A program made the translations under genes and the position numbers. DNA of 64,000 bases. Origin: Sphaerolaimus hirsutus (Eukaryota > Nematoda > Chromadorea > Monhysterida > Sphaerolaimidae). Position 1 is the stretch's first letter. Each line of letters begins with the position of its first letter. The notes below the pieces were generated by a model, which was given only the letters and a program-made list of their open reading frames with translations, was not told the origin of the DNA and did no database searches. The stretch is from positions 124,001 through 188,000 of the forward strand of contig OZ038455.1 of NCBI GenBank assembly GCA_964036195.1, written 5' to 3'. Below, piece by piece: positions 33,419 to 44,102 of the stretch.

Positions 33419-33570
33419 CAGAGTTGTTAAAATACCGGTATTTTTGGAAAGTGTGAGTGTAAGTGTAAATACACTTTCCAAATTTTGAGTATGGATACCA
33501 AAAGTGTACGGTATTTTAAAAATACCTAGGAAAGTGTAAAAAAAGTGTAAGTGTAAAAAATTTTATTAGA
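33419..33570. mobile_element. GTGTAAGTGTAAA-type hAT-like element, left end
   Basis: Begins CAGAGTTGTTAAAATACC and is full of AAAGTGTAAGTGTAAA words. A likely right end (AAATACACTTTCGCAACTCTG) is at about 34605-34625 after other insertions. Confidence 0.45.
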
Positions 33571-33630
33571 AAGAGCTCTCACTGTTGAGCATTAGAAAAC
33601 ACCACTTTTTTCACCTTTAGATCAATATAC

Positions 33631-34073
33631 CGTATTTCCTCGAAATACCCCCCCCCTCGAAATACCCCCCCTCGAAATACCCCCCCTCAAAATGGACACT
33701 ATGAACTTATAAACCCCCCCCTCGAAATACCCCCCCCCAAATTTAGTGTATAGAGAACGTAAATGACAAAGGCTGCGGTTTGTCATCCGGGCAATACAGA
33801 ACACACGTTAAAAACGATGACTCTGTTATGTGAGAACAGTGTTTGTACGTCTACACACTTAAATGTCTTTAGAGTCTTATAAATGGCGATTTTTGTTGCC
33901 TTTTTCGACGTCTGCGTACGTTTCAGACGACATTTTAGTACTGGGATTTCAAAAAATTTCTGGCGAAATAATAAACCCCCCCCCCCTCGAAATACCCCCC
34001 CTCGTTTAACCCCCCCTCAAAATTCTCACTCTGAAAAAATAAACCCCCCCAGGGGTATTTCGAGGAAATACGG
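33631..34073. mobile_element. TA-target MITE, CCGTATTTCCTCG family
   Basis: 443 bp. Inverted termini CCGTATTTCCTCGAAATA...GGAAATACGG are flanked by TA on both sides. The interior reiterates CTCGAAATACCCCCC, so the end sequence is repeated inward, and has G/C homopolymers. It is non-coding. Confidence 0.85.
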
Positions 34074-34075
34074 TA

Positions 34076-35359
34076 TTTATCATTTTCATGCATTATTTCA
34101 CATTTTACAGCCTTTTATGAAACATTCAGACTGTAACAAATACTGTAGTGGTATGAAGTTCCCTAATAATGACACTCTTTCACTGTTGATATTTTACTGA
34201 TTAAGTAATGCAATACACACTGTTTAAATGCAAGAATGGACATGCAGCAAATGTCAATGCAAAAGTTGACTTTGTGTCCAGCTTGTGAATTTCCATTGAT
34301 ATTGTCCTTTTTACAAAAGTATTATGAAACTGTAGAATAAAATGAGTACTGATCAAAGGTTGTAGATCAAAGGCTAGTTTGTACATTTGCCATATTTTCT
34401 ACATTCAATGCATTTTTTGTGCATGACCCTATTTTATGCTTTCTCAAAAGCATAAAACAGGGCCATCTGAAAGAAAAAAATACACTTTCTGTACCCGGGT
34501 ATTTTGCCCAGGAAAGTGTAAAAAAAGTGTATGGGTATTTTATGAAAGTGTAAGTGTAAGTGTAAATATAAATACCCATTTACCCGGGTATTTCGGGTAA
34601 GTGTAAATACACTTTCGCAACTCTGCCTCGCAACTTTCGCAACTCTGCCTCAACTCGTCCGTAACTTTATGTTGTTATATCCATGACTCATGGAACCAAT
34701 CGCGATATGTTTTAAATGAAATGAAATACGCCATGTGCATTGATGATGTACATAATATTCCACACTTTTTGGAGGTATTTCGAGAGGGTATTTTTGCCTC
34801 AGCTCGCTCAGACCCGTGGATAATTCGAGGAGGGTTACGTCAAGGGGGTATTTCTAGGAAATACGGTAATTAAGTGTCAAACTTTCTACCCTTTCTCTAA
34901 ACATTTAATGGGAGCAGCGGCCGTTCCGCCACAAAATGCATTTGGACAGGAACAAAGCAGCACTATGAAGGTACAAGTGGACTTATCGACTTCTTGGCCA
35001 CACCAAAATGTTTGTTCCTGTCACAATAAATTTGCCATATGGGCAACCATGGACTTATCGACTTAGAGAAATTAGTGCCCACAATGAACTGAGCAACTCT
35101 TTTGCTGGAGTTTTTTACAATATAAGAGTGCACTTACCAATTTTTGTCGAGATTTTTTCTGTCACTTTTTTTCTATTCATTCCAAAAGTGTCAAAATGTG
35201 GCATATTGAACAAGGGAAGTGGCATCAAAAAACTGAAAGAAGGTGAAGAATGTACGGGACCAATCATTGTTATTGTTTGCATGATTAACTCGATTTCCGA
35301 AATTGTGGACCTATCGAATGGACGTAAATATAGAAGTGGTGCCTCACGCGGGGCAGGCC
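34076..35359. other. Intergenic AT-rich stretch
   Basis: No gene I can support. It holds the right-end piece of a GTGTAAGTGTAAA element (34487-34625) and a lone right MITE end near 34840-34870 (TTTCTAGGAAATACGG). The 133-codon plus frame at 35008-35409 has no recognisable domain and runs into a hairpin. Confidence 0.4.
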
Positions 35360-35566
35360 TGATACGCACACGTGCCCGATACGCACATATGCCCGTTTTT
35401 TTCACTTGACACTTTTACAAGTGATTTTCAGATATGAGTAAAGTGAAAAAAGTTGCGCAATGACATTAGTGAACTTTTTTCACTTCACTCATATCTGAAA
35501 ATCACTTGAAAAAGTGTCAAGTGAAACAAACGGGCATATGTGCGTATCGGGCACGTGTGCGTATCA
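35360..35566. repeat. Long hairpin inverted repeat
   Basis: Arms of about 95 bp: TGATACGCACACGTGCCCGA on the left and its complement ending GTATCA at 35566 on the right, with ACTTGACACTTTTACAAGTG inside. Near-perfect pairing suggests a recent palindromic MITE. Confidence 0.8.
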
Positions 35567-35689
35567 GTGCACCCCCGCCTCACGCGTCTCACAAATGTGA
35601 ATGCATGTGACAAATACGAAAAAGTTTTCACACGTCACAACATACTTTGTACACTTTTACAAATATTTATCTGTCGAGTTACCTAACTA

Positions 35690-36228
35690 CCGTATTTTCT
35701 CGAATAGTTCCCCCCCCCCCTTGAAAAATTCCCCCCTGTTAGCCGAGTGAGGAAAAAACAATTCCCCCCTCCAATAATTCCCCCCCGCCCCGACTGACAC
35801 TCAAAAAATACTACACATACTTAAAAACTATCGATGAAGCAAGCATAAGCAAAATAGCTGATGTGTCTGGGCATTGAATGCGTCATAAAATGCAAATGCA
35901 AATGCATCCCGTGTGCAAAAATACAATGGAATGTGCACTACCGATGGGAAAGGGCATAGGTATACGCATTGGGGGACACGTATATTTATGTTGTGTATAC
36001 GCTATTCCATTCGGGTATACACTGAATTTTAGGCCCATGATAAATTGGTGGTTGAATTTGAACCAGTATAGCATGTTGTTTCATTAAACACAAATGTTGT
36101 GTGAAATAAATTGAAAGAACTGTTCTTGAAAATTTTGACAAAAGAATAATTCCCCCTCAAATAGTTCCCCCCTCAAAAATGTCTGAGGAAAAAATAATTC
36201 CCCGGGGGAACTATTCGAGAAAATACGG
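35690..36228. mobile_element. TA-target MITE, CCGTATTTTCTCG-AATAGTTCC subfamily
   Basis: 539 bp with termini CCGTATTTTCTCGAATAG / CTATTCGAGAAAATACGG and TA on both sides. It shares the first ten bases of the CCGTATTTCCTCG family but differs just inside (AATAGTTCCCCC). Confidence 0.85.
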
Positions 36229-36727
36229 TATTCTATGGGAACTGAAGAAACATTGCGTGACATGCGCTCAAGTGAATGTGGCGCCAACAAGACACACATA
36301 TTCAAATACAGCAATAATCCATTTAATGAACTTGATGTAGATATTTATAAGAATGTGTTTTTATGAGGGACGTTTATATGTCATCCCCCTTGCATACTTG
36401 CTATAAATGGCACTATGTGCAGCAGGCGCTAACAGTAGCAAAGAAAAATTTGAAAATTAAAAAATTATTTCTAATTTTTGATTTTTTTGGAACTTTTCGA
36501 ATTTTAATTTGACCACTACAAAAAACACGTAAAACGCGACATTTTTGGGTAAAATTCTGGCTATTTTTGGTCCAAAATGAAGAAAAAAGTACTAGTAAAA
36601 ATTTATTAAAAAATTGACAACTTTTTTTCAAAAATTTAAAAACTATTTTCAGCAAAATTCAAAATTCAAAAATATGTTTCAACAGGGTTTGCCATCGTTA
36701 GCAGGCGCACAGCCAACACATGGACAA

Positions 36728-37226
36728 CATAGTTGTTAAAACATATTTATCTTTACTCGATAAATACAGATACTTGAGTACTGCATAAATTAGTTTTTGT
36801 TTCCTCCTGAGAAAATACTGGTACTCACTTACTCGCGTACTTTTTGAAATTATGTGAGGTGTACAGAGAGCATATTTCAAATGGGCTTTTTATAGGCTTT
36901 ATCAAGGCATAAAGGAAAAAGGAGAGAAAAGCTAAAAAAGAGACAAGATATCCAAAATAGCATCAAAATACGCGAAAACAAATTCACTAGTGAATTTGAT
37001 GGTGAAAAAGTTTGAAAATTAGTTATTAGAGCAAAAATAGGAGCAAAACTTTGCAAAAATACACACTTTTATGTTTTCCTGGGTCAACAGTAATTCACTC
37101 ACATTTACTCACGAGTAAAAGTAAAACATAAATACTTCACGTTTTCTGTACTAACCTGTGAGAAAAAAATAAATACTTTACGTTTCTGTTTACTTTCGAA
37201 AAAGTTGAGTACTTTTAACAAGTGTG
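36728..37226. mobile_element. Non-autonomous hAT element, CATAGTTGTTAAAA
   Basis: Starts CATAGTTGTTAAAAC and ends TTTTAACAAGTGTG. The flanking 8-mers are ATGGACAA (36720-36727) and ATGGACAC (37227-37234), 7 of 8 identical. Same family as 42086-42568. No coding capacity. Confidence 0.7.
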
Positions 37227-37808
37227 ATGGACACTCGTCCACTGGCACTGCGGGGTTGCCTTGCTTTCTGCCGCCTGCTGCAAGAGGCTCCACGATTGTT
37301 GCTGAGTGCATGCTCGCATGTCGCCTTTATAATTGACGCTTTCACATCAATCATTTTTTCCCTTGCCGTGTTTACATTCTATCTGCGCCATTCTATTTGG
37401 CACAGTTCCAAAGATCAACACACACATTTTTTATTAATGCCGCAATTTCACAGCCACGATGTAAATGTACCCACCTGTATTGTTTTCTTGGCTCAAGCAA
37501 ACAATTCGAAAAAATTTATTGGCACTTCAAACCCGTCACAAGTCATGTCGCATACGAGAGTAATCCAAACAATTTCACACCACTTAGAGGAACATAAAAA
37601 CTGGAAAAATTCTTCATATTGCAACATGTGAAAAGCATTAAATCTCAGCCAAAGTATGCATGTGAATGAACACAAAGCACATGAAATGCATTGTAATATA
37701 TTTTGGTAACTCAAAAAGCCATTGTGCTATTTTGCATTTGTAGGCTGTGCTGTAATTTGCTGTCAAGTGTCAGTGTCAAGTGCTGTCTTTTGTAGTGTCC
37801 GTTGTAAT
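37227..37808. other. No gene recognised
   Basis: The 135-codon plus frame at 37224-37631 shows a hydrophobic stretch but no domain, and begins inside a transposon flank. Nothing else coding is visible. Confidence 0.35.
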
Positions 37809-39044
37809 GGGGCCCCACACACTAACAGTAGGTCACACCGGGAAAATTTAGAAATTGAAAATTGAAATGTGTCAATTAAAAAAGCATAATGCGTGCATGT
37901 GCAGTTGACACATGAACATTTTTTACATAATTTCGATAAAACAAACGTGTCGATAGATTTCGGAAAGTCACCTTCATCAAACATTTGATCAATTTGGCAT
38001 ACTCAATGGGAAAATGTAACACTGTGCACGCATCATGCAGCTACTGATTCTAGTACACATATTAAATTTTATGCATGTCTACTGTTTCAGTTGACCCATT
38101 GAATAGATGAATGTGGCAACTGACCAAATTTTGTAACATTATGGTGACAAATGCATGTTCAGTTGACACAAATGTGACAATCATGCAAAATGTTACAGTT
38201 TTTGTGCCTTTTTCTGAGTACTCCTATTTTCTGCCACAAATTTAAAAATAGCTTTTTTTAAATGGAAAATGATGCTATTTGATGATTCAGTGGACTACAT
38301 ATGCAGTAAATGATGGCGCATAATTTTTTGGCTCACACACTGCTAAATAGAAACTGCTTGATAGTTGTGAAAAGATAACTTTTTATGGCGTGTGCACTGC
38401 TACAGTTCACACACAGTTTTTTGTTACAAATAGGATACACACAAATGAATTTACATTTTGTCAACGAAATCTTTTTCAAAAATTTAAAAAAAATTTAAAA
38501 ATCAAGTTATTGATAAAAACCTTGTAATTTCAGACATATACAATGATGGTGGCATTCATTTTGCAAATGTTATTTCATTTTTTTCAAATTTTGATATATA
38601 AAAGTGGGAGATGGTAAATTTGGCTTAAAACAGATGAGGGTGATTTGCCATGGCTGAAATGACAGAACTGTTAGTTGACATAATATTTTTGTCTGTAAAT
38701 TTTTAGTTGAAAACATATGTGTAATGTTACTGTGTAATGATTGTAATGAACACTGTACAATGATTGTGTTACATTTTTTTGTATGAAATAAAAATAATGC
38801 TATAACATACCTACATTTCATATGCTCTTTTGCATGGATCAAACAGGAATCTCAGGAAATTACATCCTGCATCGTTTTTACTTTTCATATTTGACACAAA
38901 TGCTTTTGCAAATGTTTGTACTAGCAAAAAATGCAAATGGCGGCCTAAGCTCCACCCACAAACCCAAAATGAACCAAATGTGTCAAATCAATGTTCAGTT
39001 GACACACAAAAAATTTGTCACTGTGTCAACTAGTGTGCGGGCCG
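37809..39044. mobile_element. Possible MITE with GGCCCCACACACTA termini
   Basis: Left end GGCCCCACACACTAAC and right end TAGTGTGCGGGCCGC are imperfect inverted repeats. The interior is AT-rich with many ATGTGTCAA/TTGACAC words. Limits are approximate. Confidence 0.35.
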
Positions 39045-39160
39045 CCAATGTTGTGTGAGATGCTCTGCTTAGAGACAAGTCGCAAAAACTCATCAATTGC
39101 GCACTTTTCTTGCACTCGTAACATTTCAGAGGGAAAATTCATGTGGGTGTGCTGAGGCCA

Positions 39161-39351
39161 GTTCCGAAAATCGAAAAGTGAGAAGTAAAATGGCAAAAGC
39201 GAAATGAATTGAGAAGTAAATTGGCAAAAGCGACGAGAAATTAATTTTTATTTTTTACTTTGCTTTTGTCAATTTACATGCCAATTTACTTCACTTTTGC
39301 CATTTTACTTGGCTTTTACCATTTTACTTCTCACTACTCAATTTTCGAAAC
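39161..39351. repeat. Hairpin inverted repeat
   Basis: GTTCCGAAAATCGAAAAGTG and AGAAGTAAAATGGCAAAAGC on the left pair with CTTTTACCATTTTACTTCTC and TTTTCGAAAC on the right. The interior repeats the AAGTAAAWTGGCAAAAGCG word. Confidence 0.65.
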
Positions 39352-39399
39352 TGTCACGTGTACTCGTCTCAAAACTTTTGTTCATGTAATACGCACTTA

Positions 39400-39770
39400 C
39401 CGTATTTCCTCGAAATACCCCCAGGGTTTTTTTTTCAGAGTGAGAATTTTAAGGGGGGGTTAAACGAGGGGGAGGTAATTCGAGGGGGGGTAATTATTTC
39501 GACAAAATTTTTTTGAACAGCCAGTACTAAAAACGTACGCAGACGTAGAAAAATGCAACAAAAACCACCATGTATAAGAGTCTACAGCCTTACATAAGTA
39601 AATATGTAGATGGGTATAAAACATGTTGTAACGTCACACAATCATTGTTTTTAACGTGTGTTATGCATTGCCCGGGTCATAAACAGCAGCTCTTGTCTTT
39701 GATGTTCTCTTTACACTAAATTGGGGGGGGGGGGTATTTCGAGGGGGGTTTATAAATTCATAGTGCACGG
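39400..39770. mobile_element. TA-target MITE, CCGTATTTCCTCG family
   Basis: Intact left end after TA at 39398. The right terminus is decayed to CACGG before TA 39771. The interior has GGGGGTATTTCGAGGGGGG units. Confidence 0.7.
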
Positions 39771-40087
39771 TATATAACATTACTGGTGTTGTAAAACAGG
39801 TGAACTTGTATGGTATTAAGCTTGAAATAAATAAATACAATAAAGTAAAAAGACACGATGGCTAGTTGTAAATGCTGATACAGCGGCATCATTTCGGTGA
39901 TGTTTATAACACACTTTTGGACATTTTTAAGTCAATTGGATGATTGCCAAACCAAATATACGAAGATTGCAAATTGGTGTAAGTCGAAAAACATACCGCT
40001 GAAGTGCACAATGACGGGAAAAATGTGTCTAGGCATTACCATACGCAATTGAACCTACGGAAAAGAAACACAAATACTGTATACCTA

Positions 40088-40409
40088 CCGTATTTCCTCA
40101 AAATACCCCCCGGGGGGTGATTGTTTCATAGTGCTCCCGAGAGGGGGGGGGGGTTAAACGAGGGGGGGTATTTCGAGGGGGGGGGTTATTATTTCACAAG
40201 AACTTTTTTGAAATCCTAGTACAATATCGTTGTTTTTGATGTGCGCTGGGGTAGAAAAATGCATCAATAACTGACATGTAAAGACTCCTGTAGACTAAGA
40301 ACACAAACTGCAGTATTTGTCATGTACGTTCTCTTTACACTCAATTTTGGGGGTGGGGTATTTCGAGGGGGGGGGGGTATTGCGAGGGGGGTATTTCGAG
40401 GAAATACGG
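40088..40409. mobile_element. TA-target MITE, CCGTATTTCCTC family
   Basis: 322 bp, both termini present, TA at 40086-40087 and 40410-40411. G-runs of up to nine bases alternate with TATTTCGAG. Confidence 0.85.
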
Positions 40410-41416
40410 TATTCTGAATTAGTTCTCCTGCGTCAGTAAAAGAGTCCAGAGTCCATAAAAGACCCTGGAAAGTGTAAAAGACTCTGTAAAATCGTGTGAA
40501 AGACCCTGGTCAGTATCAAATAAAAGACTCTGTGAAGTGTCATGTGTAGTGATGGAAAAAGCGCCAGGCTTTTGGCGCCAAGCGCCAAAAGCGCCATGGT
40601 GCTTTTCAGACCCAGGCGCCAAGCGCCAATGGCGCCAGAGCAAAATGGCGCCAAGCGCCAAAAGCGCCATGGCGCTTTTTTGAACCTCAGCGCCAAGCGC
40701 CAATGGCGCCAGAGGGTAATGGCGCCAAGCGCCAATAGCGCCAGCGCCAAAAATTCCTTTCTGCAATTTGATGGTAGAAACGAGTGCATAACTGTGGGTG
40801 ATGTACCGCTGAAGTTGTAGTATTCAATTGGAATTTTGCCAGTACAAACAACCACTACAATGTGTATTAATTGTTTAAATACCCAGAGACATAATTTTCA
40901 GTCAAACATCATGACTGTGAAGCTTTCAATGGGGAGTTCTTTGTTTCTCGCCCAGCTAAAGGGTGGAGTGATTTAAGGGACATATATAGCCAAAAACAGT
41001 TGAAAGTGGTCATAATTCACATGAACAATAATGATTTTGAAGTCTGAAAAATCACGACAGTGACCGAGCGATGTGAAAATCACGGGAACGTTTTCTGAAA
41101 AAGTAAGAAAATCAGCATTTGTGTAAACCGAGGCAAAATTTTTGAAAAATCGCTCCTGATAGATAATAGCTGGTCTATTTTTGGGACTGGGCTCAAGGGA
41201 TAGTAGCCTAAAATCTTGCCTCAGGATAGATAGATAGATGGATTATATTTGGGGGTAACACCGCGCTCCCTCCCAACCCCCGCCATACTGATCCCCTGAT
41301 TTAAGCTACTAGAAGCAATTGGAAGCAAAGCATAAAATGCCATTTTCTTAAAATAAACTTTTTGGAGTTATCAACTTTTATAAGTTCAAGCTTAAAATGA
41401 AAAAGGTGGGTACAAC

Positions 41417-42808
41417 TAGCATTGAAAAAAATGGCCGATTTTGAGAAAATATAATAAAATATTATCTCAGAAAATCTCTCAAGAAAAAAATATAATCAAA
41501 TCTCTTGAATCAGTTTTGCAAAATATAATTAAATCTCTGAGAAAATCTCTTGCTGTTCAAAAAATCTCATAAAATCTCTCAACATAAATTATGATTCAAT
41601 CGATAGGTATCTCAAGGTGTTTGAACCAGAGGTGTTTGTTTGATGGGATATTAAGCGCCTTAAGCGTTGTCTCAGCTTTTACTACCATATACTACTACCT
41701 ACTATCTAAAAAATCAACAAAAATATAATTTAGGTACATTGTTCTCACGTGTGAAAATCGACACAGTATTTATCACCAAATTTTGGCATCTGTATTTGCA
41801 AAGCATGCAGTCAACTTGTTATACAAAAATTTAGAACGGTGCTGTTCTATGAGAAGAAATATGGTATTAGAGTAATGAGTAGGTACCTAAATACATTTAC
41901 ATTTCCTCTGAAAGAGTACCAGTACTCTCTTTTATGTATTATTTTTGAAAGTTCTCGAGTACAGAGAATGTATTTCAGATAGATTTTTTATAGGCTCGTT
42001 CATGCTATAAAACAGAAAAAGGGAGAGAAGAACCTAAAAATATGTGCAAAAACAGCAAAAAATGTGTATATTAGCACATATATACCAGAGTTGTTAGAAT
42101 TACTGAACTTTTTGTAAAAGTATATGTAAATGTAAGTATTTATTTTGTACTCACCAAAAAGTATAGAAAATGTAAAATACTTTTTTTTTCTTGTACTTAT
42201 GCGTAAATGTGAGTAAATTACTTTTTTCTCTCCAGGAAAATGTAAAAACAAGTACTTTCCCCTGGAAAACGTAAAAGCTACTACTTTTTACATGTGAGAG
42301 TGCGTTTTACGCTGGAAGACATCGAATAGATGTCGTTTTTTAGAGATAATTTCGTATTTTTTAGAAAAAAATGATTTCTTCAAAATTATATTATTTTAGC
42401 AACATAAATTGTGATTTTAGCAAAAAAATACATTTTCTCTGTACGCGTGTACTTTTAAAATGTACGTGTAAAAGTGAGTACATTACTTTTTTCAAAAGTA
42501 TTTGTAAATGTATTTCACTCACGTACGCATATTTTTTGAGTAAATGTACGTACATTTTAACAACTGTGATATATACCCAGTTAAAAATAGCTGAAAATAA
42601 GCAAAAAAGCACATGAACTAGTTAATTTAAAGGTGGAAATGGACAAAAATAGAGAGATTTTCTCGAGAGATTTTGTCAATCAGAAAAAAATATAATCAAA
42701 TCTCTCTGGAAAATCACGGAAAAAATATAAATCTCACAAAATCTTATATTTTCTGAGATTTTCTGAGATTTTTTAAATATAAATCTCCGAGAGATTTTTA
42801 CAATGCTA
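41417..42808. mobile_element. Non-autonomous hAT element, TAGCATTG termini (middle of nested set)
   Basis: TAGCATTGAAAAA...TTTTTACAATGCTA with perfect 8-bp duplication GGTACAAC (41409-41416 and 42809-42816). The subterminal parts repeat AAAATCTCTCAAG and AAATATAATCAAATCTCT. A second copy begins at 63722. Confidence 0.92.
42086..42568. mobile_element. Non-autonomous hAT element, CAGAGTTGTTA termini (inner of nested set)
   Basis: CAGAGTTGTTAGAA...TTTTAACAACTGTG with perfect 8-bp duplication ATATATAC (42078-42085 and 42569-42576). The interior has AAATGTAAGTA, GTGAGTA and GAAAATGTAAA words. Defines the ends of the AACGTAAA family. Confidence 0.92.
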
Positions 42809-43189
42809 GGTACAACACACGTGCGTTTTTTGAGCAAACAAAACATTGTTCCACATTCAAATATGAGGATGTGTAAAGTAAAAGTAAACACATTTTAACG
42901 CCATGCATTTATTCGATGTAAAGTCTACCCTTATATTAATCAATATTGATAAAGTTTTCATCAAAATTGATCAACTGGAGTGTCAATTTCAGTGTAAAAA
43001 AACTATTTTTGATTATCATGGTTGGCGCTTTTTTGGCGCCTTTTTTCATGCTGGCGCCAGGCGCCAATAGCGCCACCAGAAAATGGCGCCAAGCGCCAAA
43101 AGCGCCATGGCGCTTTTTGCTTTGGCGCTAGCGCCAGGCGCCAGCGCCATGGCGCTTTTCCATCACTAGTCATGTGTATCCATTTCACA

Positions 43190-43530
43190 GTGAAATGCAA
43201 CTATCTGACAACTCGCTGCCAGATTGCTTGCCAAAGAACAAAAATTGTGCCAGCTCGCTGACAATACATTACAGCTTGCTGCCAACTTGCTGACAGTAAG
43301 CAATGGGCTGCTTTCAGCTCGCTGACAACCCATGTAAAACATGCTGTTCACGTGTGTGCAGCTTGCTGACAACTCGCTGCCAGCTGTGCAGCTGCTGGAG
43401 AAATGTAACCCAACTTTCTGCCACTTGCTGACAACTGTGTTCCAACTCTCTGCCACTCGCTGACAACTACTTTCCAACTCGCTGTCAACAGTAAACAAAG
43501 CGTTGTAAGCCAGTTGGAAGCGAGTTGTCC
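43190..43530. repeat. CTCGCTGACAACT degenerate repeat tract
   Basis: A run of variants of CTCGCTGACAACT, GCTTGCTGACA and CTCGCTGCCAG at irregular spacing. It uses the same CTGACAGCTCGCTGACAGC vocabulary as the spacer of the retrotransposon (27034-27710). Non-coding. Confidence 0.65.
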
Positions 43531-43918
43531 GAGAGTTGTGTTTCACTGTGTTGGTTTTATTTTTTTATCATATCCAAATCTTATGTTTTTTATCCAAATC
43601 TTGCTATTTGACATCAGATTTGGATGCAAAAACATCAGAGTTGGATATTACAAAATGAGGTTTGGTTACACATGAACAGGGTCTTTCACATGACATTTGA
43701 CACTTTACAGGGTCTTTTACTCGACAGTCTTTTACATGAAATTTTACGGGGTCTTTTACACTTTACAGGGTTGCACCTATGCAATTAGATTACTAGATTT
43801 TGTAGATCACTCAAAAAAGTCAACCAAAATCACTAGCGCTGCCTGCCTCGCCTGAGCTTAGCCTTCAGCCTCTGCCTCTGTCTGTGCGCTCTGAGAATCT
43901 GGCTGTGTGCCAACCTAC

Positions 43919-44102
43919 CTTTGTGCGTCTTGGTCTTGGCACTGGTCCAGAGGTGTGCAGTGCGTCTGGTGGCGGGGCACAGCGGCTCGATGCTGCCCGG
44001 GTCGACGGTCATGGCGTCGGGCACGAACGTCCACAGCGTGATGTTGTCGATGGCGCACGCGCCCTGGTTGGCAGACTCGCTCGCGTCGCACTGCACGATG
44101 AT
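43919..44102 (-). CDS. MAM gene exon: end of MAM 2 and following tail
   Basis: Acceptor GGGCGCAG, donor CAAAG|GTAGGT, 184 bp, phase 0 in and 1 out. IIVQCDASESANQGACAIDN then ITLW closes MAM 2. A Thr/Lys-containing tail (AHLWTSAKTKTHK) follows. The next exon is not found in the window. Confidence 0.78.

Larger units (their letters stand above)
40547..43168. mobile_element. Non-autonomous hAT element with GCGCC palindromes (outer of a nested set)
   Basis: TIRs TAGTGATGGAAAAAGCGCC and GGCGCTTTTCCATCACTA are flanked by a perfect 8-bp duplication GTCATGTG (40539-40546 and 43169-43176). Subterminal regions (40556-40752 and 43024-43160) are tiled with GGCGCCAAGCGCCAAAAGCG words. 2622 bp long, partly because a second hAT sits inside at 41417-42808. 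No transposase is seen. Confidence 0.92.

Noticed and set aside
35008-35409. 133-codon plus ORF
   Set aside because: Runs into the hairpin at 35360 and shows no recognisable domain.
37224-37631. 135-codon plus ORF
   Set aside because: No domain, unusual composition, starts within a transposon flank. Insufficient support for a gene.
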